This document shows, one piece after another, positions 14,849 through 20,982 of a DNA stretch of 20,982 bases (positions are counted from its first letter, which is position 1; each line of letters begins with the position of its first letter). The notes below the pieces were generated by a model. The model did no database searches. It saw only the letters and a program-made list of their open reading frames with translations, and was not told where the DNA came from. The position numbers and the translations under genes are program-made. Origin of the DNA: Phycisphaerales bacterium (GTDB lineage Bacteria; Planctomycetota; Phycisphaerae; Phycisphaerales; UBA1924); contig SLFH01000292.1 of NCBI GenBank assembly GCA_007124345.1, positions 1 through 20,982 of the forward strand, given 5' to 3'.

Positions 14849-17800
14849 TCAGCCGCCGATGCCCAGCCCGAGCGACTCGGTGATGCCGGGGAAATTCTGC
14901 TCTTCCTGCTCGTTCTGGATAAGGATGGTGGGCTTGACCAGGATCATGAGCGTCTGCTCTTCCTTGGACATGATCCTGTTGGTGAAGAAGCGGTTGACGA
15001 CGGGCAGCTTGGAGAGGACGGGGACGCCGGACTCGACCTCGACCTCGTTGACGATCCGCTGACCGCCCAGGAGCAGGGTGCCTTGGTCGGGGACGGTCAC
15101 GGTCGTGCTGACGCGGGTGACGGTGGTGCGGGGCACCTGAACGAACGACTGGGTGTCGGCGGAGGTGACCAGCTGGCCGCCGGCGATGGCGGTGACGGGC
15201 TCGGAGCTGAAGCCTTCGATCTGGGCGATGGCGGCGTCGATGTCGAGGATGACATAGCGCCGGTCGGCGGTGATCGTGCCCTCGACGATCATGCGGACGC
15301 CCTCGGAGATGACATCGATCGTGGGATCGAAGCCGACGGCCGAGTCGGAGACGACGGGGGTCAGGTCGCTGATGAAGCCCTGCTGGGTGGCGACATAGAT
15401 GTTGGAGACCTGGCCGTTGGTGAAGGTCAGGCGCGGGGCGGTGAGCTGGACGCTGCGCCGGTCTGCCTGTGTCGCCTGAACGAGGAAGTCGACCTGGATG
15501 TCGTCGAGGAACTGGCCCGAGATGCCCATGGCCGGGGAGCGGCCCAGGACGGTCGCGGCGATGCCCTCTGAAGGCATCAGGGCGCCGGCGATGCCCAGGG
15601 AGTCCTGCACGACGCCGATGGGCGTCCAGCGAGACTGCTGGGGGCCGGGGTTGCCGAAGGAGGTCGGGTCGTCGCCGGTCTGGGTCAGGCCGCCGGTGAC
15701 GTTGCGCTGGTAGCGGCCGGAGCTGCCGAAGAAGTCGCTGGGGAGGATGGTCGGGTCGAGGGCCTGGGCGTTCTGCACGACATCGCTGGTGGCGTTGAAG
15801 TAGACATCGAGGTCGAAGCCGATCTGCTCGAAGAAGTCCTGGCTGACGAGCAGGAATCGGGTCTCGACATTGATCTGCATCGCGCGGACCGACCGGAGCT
15901 TGCTCAGCAGCGATCGGATCTGGCGGTGGTTCTCGGCGGTCTGAGTGATCAGGAGCTGGCTCTGCCAGTCGTAGATCGCGCCGGTCTCGCCGGCCTGGTC
16001 GCGCCACTCGCCCGGGTCGACGAGCTCGCGGATGATGTCCTTCATCCGGTCGATGCGCTCTTCGAGCGGCATTCGCTCGACATCCTGGTCGCCGGGGTCC
16101 TGGAAGGGGCTCTGCCCGCCGCCGCCGCGACCGCCCTGGAGGATCTGGTTCAGGTCGAACTGCGGGGCGTTTCGGTACTCGGGGATCTCGACGACCAGGT
16201 CGCGGACGTCGTAGATCTCGAGGTAGGTGTTGCGTCGGAGGGCGCGGTCGGAGCTGACGAGCAGGATGCCGTCTTGGACGGTGTACCACGCCTTCTCGCC
16301 GAAGGCGGGGTCGCCGACGCGGGCGAGGACTCGCTCGAGCACGGCCTGGAGGGGCTTGTTGCGGAGGCTGAGGGTGACGGGGTCGTCACGCCGGACATTG
16401 ATCTCTTCCAGCGCGTCCCAATCGACATCGACATCGATCTGGCCGACGACCTGGACGAACTCGAGCGCTTCCTGGAAGGTGTTGCTGATGTCGACCTGCG
16501 GGATGCGCTGGGTGCGCAGGCGGGCGAGCACCTGGCGGTTCTCTGCCGGCTCGGAGTAGGCCGTCTGCAGCGTGCGGTTGGCCGACAGGCTCGGCCAGTC
16601 GGGCGGGAACTCGATGATGTCCAGCGGGGGGATCGCGGCCCGCTCGTTCTCGACGCGGAGCTCGCCGGCGTGGCGGTGGAACTCGCGTGTGTTCTCCGCC
16701 GACTCGCGGTACAGGGCGGTGTCGGAGATGATGTCGCGGAGCAGCTGGCCCTGCACATTGTTCGGATCGACGAAGAGGATCTCCTGCTCGATCACATCGA
16801 GCGCCTCGCGATAGCGGCGCTGCATCTGCAGGTCGCGGACGCGGAGGATCGCCTCGTTGATCTGGCGACGCCGACGGGCCTCGCGCTCACGCTCGGCCTC
16901 GCGGGCGAGGCGCTCGAGCTGGGTCGCACGCTCGGCGGCCTCGCGCTGGGCGAGACGCTCCTGGGCGGCCTCGACGCGGCCGGCCAAGTCGCGGGCCTGG
17001 TTCAGGTACCGCTCGTAAGACTGCTCGTCGAAGACGGCGCGGTTGCGCTCGATCGTCAGGCGGGCGGCGGTCGCGTTGTTGCGGGCGCCCTCGATGTCGC
17101 CGGTGGCGATCGCACGCTCGGCGGCTTCGAGCTGGTTGTTGAAGACCGTCAGGGCCTCCTGGCGCTGACGCTCGCGGGCGGTGATCGCCCGGTCGAGCAC
17201 CTGCTCGCCGCTGGGGTCGCCCTGGAGCAGGCGCTGGGTCTCGAAGATTTTCGAGTCCAGCTCGCGTCGTTCGCTCTCGTTCAGCGCGTCGCGAAGGCGG
17301 GTGCGGACATCCTCGTAGGTCGCCAGCGCGTCGTTGAGACGCCGGCCCTGGAAGGCCTCGTCGGCGCGCCGGATCAGGCGGAGGGCTTCCTCACGCTCGG
17401 CGTCGTCGATCACCTCGTCGACCGGGTCGGGCTGACGCTCACGCGTCCGCTCACCGGTCTGCTCGCGGGGCTCCTCGTCCATCCGGCGGATGCCGGGCTG
17501 GGCGGAGAGGGTCAGGGTGTCGCCCCCGGCGTCGAAGGTGCGGCCGGCGCGGCGCTCGGCCGCGACGATCTGCATCTGCCAGTCGGTCAGCCGCGAGCGC
17601 TGCTGCTGGTTGAGCTCCATCCCGCTGCGGTTGAGCCAGGCGATGTAGACCTTGGCTTCGGCGAGTTCGCCAGCGTCGATCGCCCGCGAAGCCTCGTCCA
17701 TCGCGCCCGCGATCATGGGGGCGAGCTGGGCGCGTCGGACCTCGATCCGATCGCGGAGCTGCTCGGCACGGACCAGGTTGGCGCCGGGGAGGTCGTCCAT

Positions 17801-18187
17801 GTCGAGCACGGCGTCGACCTGTTCGAGGGCCCCGCGGAGGTCGCCCTCCTTCAGGGCCAGCTCGGCCCGCTGGATGCTCAGCTCGTCGGCGGGCAGGGCG
17901 CGGACGCGTCGGCTCGCCTCGGCCAGCAGGCGGTAGCCCCGGTCGCGCTCGCGGTCGGCCAGGGCGGCGCCCCCGCCCTCCATGAGCTTCATCAGGATGG
18001 CCCGTGCCTCGACGGGGCGGCCAGTCTCGATGAGGTCGCGGGCGGCGGTCAGCGCCTCGGGGGCGCTCAGCGAGGCACGCTCGTCCGCCCAAGGCCGCTC
18101 AGAACCCGAAGCGATCGCGGGGAGGCCGATCGAGAAGGCGGCAGCGGCCGCCAGAACGGTTCGAACTGTCCGATTGGTGCGCTTCAT
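14849..18187 (-). CDS. Large secretin-family outer-membrane protein with TPR and coiled-coil N-terminal half
   Basis: This 1112-residue exported protein has a C-terminal part that looks like a secretin, the ring channel of type II/III secretion and type IV pilus systems. A signal peptide (residues 1-26, ending PAIAS) precedes TPR-like helices to about 220. A charged Arg/Glu/Ala-rich coiled-coil region follows, strongest at about 335-470. An STN/N0-like domain starts near 565 (FQEALEFVQVVGQIDVDVDW), with further ring-building repeats at about 640-770. The beta-barrel domain (about 905-1095) includes VPDQGTLLLGGQR and the signature VPVLSKLPVVNRFF (1055-1068). Ordinary GspD is about 650 residues, so roughly 550 residues are extra. 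The ATG at 18187 has GGAG 7 bases upstream, and the longer frame to 18244 adds non-signal sequence. No other secretion gene is adjacent, so the system it serves is unknown. Long secretins of this layout are familiar to me from planctomycetes. Confidence 0.87.
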   Translation of the reverse strand: MKRTNRTVRTVLAAAAAFSIGLPAIASGSERPWADERASLSAPEALTAARDLIETGRPVEARAILMKLMEGGGAALADRERDRGYRLLAEASRRVRALPADELSIQRAELALKEGDLRGALEQVDAVLDMDDLPGANLVRAEQLRDRIEVRRAQLAPMIAGAMDEASRAIDAGELAEAKVYIAWLNRSGMELNQQQRSRLTDWQMQIVAAERRAGRTFDAGGDTLTLSAQPGIRRMDEEPREQTGERTRERQPDPVDEVIDDAEREEALRLIRRADEAFQGRRLNDALATYEDVRTRLRDALNESERRELDSKIFETQRLLQGDPSGEQVLDRAITARERQRQEALTVFNNQLEAAERAIATGDIEGARNNATAARLTIERNRAVFDEQSYERYLNQARDLAGRVEAAQERLAQREAAERATQLERLAREAEREREARRRRQINEAILRVRDLQMQRRYREALDVIEQEILFVDPNNVQGQLLRDIISDTALYRESAENTREFHRHAGELRVENERAAIPPLDIIEFPPDWPSLSANRTLQTAYSEPAENRQVLARLRTQRIPQVDISNTFQEALEFVQVVGQIDVDVDWDALEEINVRRDDPVTLSLRNKPLQAVLERVLARVGDPAFGEKAWYTVQDGILLVSSDRALRRNTYLEIYDVRDLVVEIPEYRNAPQFDLNQILQGGRGGGGQSPFQDPGDQDVERMPLEERIDRMKDIIRELVDPGEWRDQAGETGAIYDWQSQLLITQTAENHRQIRSLLSKLRSVRAMQINVETRFLLVSQDFFEQIGFDLDVYFNATSDVVQNAQALDPTILPSDFFGSSGRYQRNVTGGLTQTGDDPTSFGNPGPQQSRWTPIGVVQDSLGIAGALMPSEGIAATVLGRSPAMGISGQFLDDIQVDFLVQATQADRRSVQLTAPRLTFTNGQVSNIYVATQQGFISDLTPVVSDSAVGFDPTIDVISEGVRMIVEGTITADRRYVILDIDAAIAQIEGFSSEPVTAIAGGQLVTSADTQSFVQVPRTTVTRVSTTVTVPDQGTLLLGGQRIVNEVEVESGVPVLSKLPVVNRFFTNRIMSKEEQTLMILVKPTILIQNEQEEQNFPGITESLGLGIGG

Positions 18188-18478
18188 GGCCGATCTCCAT
18201 CCCGGTCGCGGGCAACGGACAGCGACGCCCGGTCTGCGACCCATGTGCTTGTCTGATTGAAGAACCCGGGCTCCGCGTCAACGGGGGGTGTGGTGCTTCC
18301 GCCGAGGGACGCCCGTGCGCCCCTCACCGATTTCGTCCGCGCCTGGAGCCGACCGAAGGCAGGTCGTGTGATCGGCACCCGGAAGGGTCTCCGGCGAGAC
18401 CCCGAGCGGCATTGCCGCCGCGGCCCGGGAAGATACTCCCCCCCGGCCGCCAACGCAACCCGCCCCTTGCGCGATCGG
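18188..18478. other. Intergenic region upstream of the secretin gene
   Basis: These 291 bases separate the secretin start from the 3' end of the unrecognised gene, both on the minus strand. They presumably hold the secretin promoter. A TTGACG is seen on the minus strand at 18281-18276, but the sequence 17 bases on (AATCAG) is a poor -10. No hairpin with a T-run is evident after the gene ending at 18479. Confidence 0.4.
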
Positions 18479-19492
18479 TTATCCGAGCCACCGGACCCGG
18501 TGGATCCGCGTATCGGGGAGATCAGAGAGCATTTCCGACGCCTCTTGCCTCCGCCCCGCCAGCCAGCGTTTGAGGGTTTCGGGCCGGACGCGGTCGGCGC
18601 TGATCGTGACCAGATCGATCAGCGAGGCCTCGTCGAGCCCAAGCCTCCGGATTGTCGCTTCCTGGCACCCTTCCTCGGCGCACCGGAAGTTCGGCGCTTC
18701 CATCAGCACCTCGGCGTACTTCGGGTCCGGGTTTTCTTCGGTGTTCACCCGCACCAGGCAGCGCCAGGCGGTGACGCCGAGGTCGCGGCCGTCGTCGTCG
18801 GTGTTCGACTCGATGTCGATGTTGAGGGTCAGCCGCCATTCGTCGCGCAGGCGCTCGACGACCTCGTCGACGCTGAGGAACTCGGGCTTGTCTTCGGGCG
18901 CGAGCAGGACCGAGCGGTGCTCGTGGTCGGCCGCGTCGATCCCGACGGGGTCCTCGATCTGTTCGAGGTCGAAGGAGCGGAGGATTTTCTCGACCCGCTC
19001 GCGGTCCTCTGGGGTCACCCGCAGGACGAGGTTTTTGTGCTCGTCGATCACGAGGTAGATGAACGGATCGTCGCACATGGCGCCGAAGCCGCAGAGCCCG
19101 TCCTCGTACAGAAAGGGCCGGTAGCGTCGGACGCCGTCGATGAACCGGTCCAGCCCAACGAGTTCGTAGGAGATGAACGGGTCGATCTCGCGGTAGGCGT
19201 CGCGCCCGAGCACATCCAGGATCGGGTAGACCCGCCCGGGCAGCAGGGGCAAAAGCGACGAGACGAGGGCCGGCAGCCGTTCGGACGAGACCACCACCTC
19301 GTAGGCGTAGCGGTCGGGCCACTCCTCCCATTCGGCTCCGTCCTCGGCGCTCTCGCCCCCGTCGGCGGGCTCGAAGCTCACGGCGAACCCCGGGCGGGGC
19401 GTCAGCTCGCTGGTGGGGAACACCCCAAGCGGGTAGCGGAAGCCAGGGACTTCCAGGCGGGTCAGCGAGTTGTCGATCACACACTGCGGCAT
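18479..19492 (-). CDS. Conserved-looking protein of unknown function, divergent from coaX
   Basis: I do not recognise this 337-residue protein. It has no signal peptide or membrane helix and looks cytoplasmic and acidic, with an Asp/Glu-rich loop near residues 45-60 (GESAEDGAEWEEW). The alternation of strands and helices (for example YEVVVSSERLPALVSSLLPL, then PFIYLVIDEHKNLVLRV) suggests a folded mixed alpha/beta protein. Four cysteines are scattered (C4, one in LCGFGAMCDD pairing with the next, and two in CAEEGC near 285) without a clear zinc pattern. The C-terminal ISADRVRPETLKRWLAG could be a small helix-turn-helix-like element, but that is a guess. ATG at 19492 is chosen because upstream sequence belongs to the coaX promoter and coding region on the other strand. 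There is no Shine-Dalgarno, and a TATAGG lies 10 bases before the ATG. Third-position GC supports real coding. Confidence 0.72.
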   Translation of the reverse strand: MPQCVIDNSLTRLEVPGFRYPLGVFPTSELTPRPGFAVSFEPADGGESAEDGAEWEEWPDRYAYEVVVSSERLPALVSSLLPLLPGRVYPILDVLGRDAYREIDPFISYELVGLDRFIDGVRRYRPFLYEDGLCGFGAMCDDPFIYLVIDEHKNLVLRVTPEDRERVEKILRSFDLEQIEDPVGIDAADHEHRSVLLAPEDKPEFLSVDEVVERLRDEWRLTLNIDIESNTDDDGRDLGVTAWRCLVRVNTEENPDPKYAEVLMEAPNFRCAEEGCQEATIRRLGLDEASLIDLVTISADRVRPETLKRWLAGRRQEASEMLSDLPDTRIHRVRWLG

Positions 19493-19502
19493 CGGCGGCA
19501 AG

Positions 19503-19508
19503 CCTATA
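19503..19508 (-). promoter_or_regulatory. Candidate leaderless -10 element for the unrecognised divergent gene
   Basis: On the minus strand TATAGG ends 10 bases before the ATG at 19492, and no Shine-Dalgarno is present. The spacing would place the transcription start at or near the start codon. The -10 of coaX lies back-to-back 14 bases away. Confidence 0.4.
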
Positions 19509-19522
19509 TCGGCTCCCGACGC

Positions 19523-19528
19523 TACGCT
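19523..19528 (+). promoter_or_regulatory. Candidate leaderless -10 element of coaX
   Basis: TACGCT ends 10 bases before the ATG at 19539, in a 46-base divergent gap. No Shine-Dalgarno is seen, only pyrimidine-rich CAGCTTCCTT. The same hexamer occupies the same relative place before the permease gene at 8041. Confidence 0.4.
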
Positions 19529-19538
19529 CAGCTTCCTT

Positions 19539-20318
19539 ATGGAAGCCCCAGCAAGCATCCTCGCCATCGCGATCGGCAACTCACGCACCCGCCTCGGCCT
19601 GTTCGACCCCGAAGGGCTGCACCGGCCCGAGTCGGTGGAGAATTCGGCCCCGTCGGAAATCGCCTCTGCCGTCCGGTCGAGGCTCGATGAGCAAGGCGGG
19701 GCGATGGTCGTTGTCGCGACGGTGAATCCCGCGCTGGCCGAGGGGCTGGAGCGGGACCTCGGCGAGGTGGGCGGGGGCGTGTACCGCATCGGGCGGGATG
19801 TCCCGATCCCGCTGCTGCACGATGTCCAGAGCCCCGAGCGGGTCGGGCAAGACCGCTTGCTCAACGCTCTGGGCGCGTATTCGAAGTCGAAGCAGGCCTG
19901 CTTGGTGATCGACGCGGGGACGGCGGTGACCGCCGACTTTGTCGATGGCGAGGGGATTTTTCAGGGCGGGGCGATTCTGCCCGGCCTCTCGATGATGCTG
20001 CGCTCGCTGCACGAGGGGACCGCGGCGTTGCCCGAGGTCGCGTTCACCCCCGTCGGCGCCGACCGGCCTTTCGGCAAGGTGACCGAGGAGGCGATGCGCC
20101 TGGGGGTCTATGCCGCCGTGCGGGGTGCGGTGCGGGAGCTCCTGGACCGGTACGCCGAGGCGTACGGGGGGTACCCGCGCGTGATCGCGACGGGGGGCGA
20201 CGCGCCGGTGCTCTTTGAAGCGGGCGACTCGGTGGTCGAGCACATCGTGCTGGATTTGCAACTGATCGGGATCCACGAGGCCTGCCGGCGCCACGCCGAG
20301 GGCGATGACGGGCCATGA
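19539..20318 (+). CDS. coaX: Type III pantothenate kinase (CoaX) with altered first motif
   Basis: This 259-residue enzyme is expected to phosphorylate pantothenate, the first step of coenzyme A synthesis. Family motifs are ILAIAIGNSRTRLGLF (7-22), VGQDRLLNALGA with D105 in the GxDR catalytic motif, VIDAGTAVTADFV with D125 (nucleotide/metal region), GGAILPGLSMMLRSL, and VIATGGDAP near the end. The first motif in the family normally reads D-x-G-N-T/S. Here the Asp is replaced by A11 (codon GCG), while G13, N14 and S15 are kept. The other catalytic blocks are intact, so activity is likely but not certain. The ATG at 19539 is chosen because the frame before it lies antisense in the divergent gene and lacks family sequence. 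It has no Shine-Dalgarno. The stop overlaps the next gene's start (ATGA), implying translational coupling to the GTPase. Confidence 0.88.
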   Translation: MEAPASILAIAIGNSRTRLGLFDPEGLHRPESVENSAPSEIASAVRSRLDEQGGAMVVVATVNPALAEGLERDLGEVGGGVYRIGRDVPIPLLHDVQSPERVGQDRLLNALGAYSKSKQACLVIDAGTAVTADFVDGEGIFQGGAILPGLSMMLRSLHEGTAALPEVAFTPVGADRPFGKVTEEAMRLGVYAAVRGAVRELLDRYAEAYGGYPRVIATGGDAPVLFEAGDSVVEHIVLDLQLIGIHEACRRHAEGDDGP

Positions 20319-20982
20319 CCGGCGGGGGCTGGCGCTACCGGGTCGCGACAGATCGCTCGCGCCCCGGGGCGGTCGGGGTGGTCGATCTTCTGGGCAAGAC
20401 TGCGCGGCTCCAAGAGATCGGCCTGCCGAGGGTTGGGTCCGGGTTGATGGTGCTGGCGGACCTTTGGGGCGTGGACCGGGGGCTGGCGGTCTGCTGGTCG
20501 GAGGGGTTGGCCCAGGTGATGCCGCACGGCGGGCCGGCGGTGGTGAAGGCTGTCGTTTGCGAGCTCGAAGCCCGGGGCGTGGTCCGGGCCGGGGCGGACG
20601 ATGAGGCCTTGGCCATCCTGTATCCGGAGGCCAGTGACCTGATCGAGGCCCGGATGCTCGCCGCGTTGGCGGAGGCACAGAGCCCGCTGGCGATCGACCT
20701 TTTGCTCAGGCAGCCGGAGCTCTGGCGGGCGGGGGGAAAGAGTGATCCGGAGCGGGACCGTGTGCTGGCGAGGCTGATCGAGCCGCCGCTGTTGGCGGCG
20801 GTCGGCCCGGCGAACATCGGCAAATCGACCTTGCTGAACACGCTGGCTGGCCGGTCGGTGGCTGCGGTCGCCGACGAGCCGGGAACCACCCGCGACCATG
20901 TCGGGCTGCTGCTTGAGGTCGGGGGGCTGACGGTGCGGTATGTCGATACGCCCGGGATCCGCGAGGCGGAGGGGGTTGAGGC
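20315..20982 (+). CDS. Divergent, shortened MnmE/TrmE-like GTPase, 3' end outside the window
   Basis: The first 222 residues of a GTPase related to tRNA-modification enzyme MnmE are present. GTP-binding motifs are G1 GPANIGKST (164-172), a TTRD switch I (191-194) and the G3 box D211-T-P-G. The ADEPGTTRDHV context is typical of the TrmE/Era branch. The N-terminal part keeps an echo of the MnmE formyl-THF-binding domain: RPGAVGVVDLLG resembles the family PPGxGAIxIxRLSG, and MPHGGPAVVKAVV resembles the HGGP segment. The helical domain between them is much shorter. In E. coli MnmE the G1 box lies near residue 220, about 55 residues later. The ATG overlaps the coaX stop by ATGA, the usual sign of coupled translation. 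Whether the C-terminal CIGK cysteine motif of true MnmE is present cannot be seen. It may be an MnmE paralogue with another role. Confidence 0.82.
   Translation, partial: MTGGGWRYRVATDRSRPGAVGVVDLLGKTARLQEIGLPRVGSGLMVLADLWGVDRGLAVCWSEGLAQVMPHGGPAVVKAVVCELEARGVVRAGADDEALAILYPEASDLIEARMLAALAEAQSPLAIDLLLRQPELWRAGGKSDPERDRVLARLIEPPLLAAVGPANIGKSTLLNTLAGRSVAAVADEPGTTRDHVGLLLEVGGLTVRYVDTPGIREAEGVE

Noticed and set aside
14714..15571. Plus-strand frame with many Asp-Gly pairs, resembling a calcium-binding repeat protein
   Set aside because: The Asp-Gly richness comes from reading the secretin C-terminal codons backwards. It also crosses the secretin terminator hairpin.
15926..18256. Long plus-strand open frame (776 codons) opposite the secretin gene
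   Set aside because: The translation is Leu/Val/Asp/Gly-rich and motif-free, and the opposite strand has a full secretin with signal peptide, ribosome site and terminator.
20305..20604. Overlapping plus-strand frame at the coaX end
   Set aside because: The frame starting at 20315 contains the GTPase motifs. This one is Gly/Arg-rich and shows nothing.

Overview
The window is one GC-rich stretch of bacterial chromosome with tightly packed, ordinary-looking genes and no mobile element, CRISPR array or RNA gene that I can see. The gene content suggests a planctomycete, most likely of the Phycisphaerae type. The pointers are a Minf_1886-family protein, short secreted proteins ending in an IPLP-type C-terminal anchor with an Arg cluster, a very long TPR/coiled-coil secretin, system II cytochrome c maturation proteins with big periplasmic domains, and a shortened MnmE-like GTPase beside coaX. 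This placement is inference from families, not from a marker gene.

Layout. Left edge (minus strand): the 5' part of an OmpA-family lipoprotein. A plus-strand run follows: an amidohydrolase/deaminase of the aminodeoxyfutalosine/SAH-deaminase type, the cytochrome c assembly pair ResB/CcsB and CcsA (ATGA overlap), a 3-methyladenine DNA glycosylase, a Minf_1886-family protein and an AI-2E-family permease. Two small secreted proteins with near-identical C-terminal anchors (9762-10406 and 10756-11181) close the plus-strand block. A minus-strand block then runs from 18187 back to 11284: secretin, STAS antagonist, RsbW-like kinase, A-type Fe-S carrier, ACT-domain protein and a TlpA-like thioredoxin. 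Several of these genes end in clear intrinsic terminators. At the right end an unrecognised 337-residue protein (minus) is divergent from a type III pantothenate kinase (plus). That kinase gene overlaps the start of a divergent MnmE-like GTPase, which runs off the edge.

How the genes fit together. ResB and CcsA form the heme-delivery complex for c-type cytochromes, and the TlpA-like protein about 4.5 kb away could be their thiol reductant. The STAS and HATPase genes form an RsbV/RsbW-like partner-switching pair without a sigma factor or phosphatase in view. The secretin, OmpA-like lipoprotein and anchored proteins are envelope components.

I found no clear-cut new defence or mobile system. 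The observations most worth checking are: the pantothenate kinase with Ala where the family has its first-motif Asp, the shortened MnmE-like GTPase coupled to it, the IPLP C-terminal pair, apparent leaderless promoters for three genes, and the unrecognised protein divergent from coaX.
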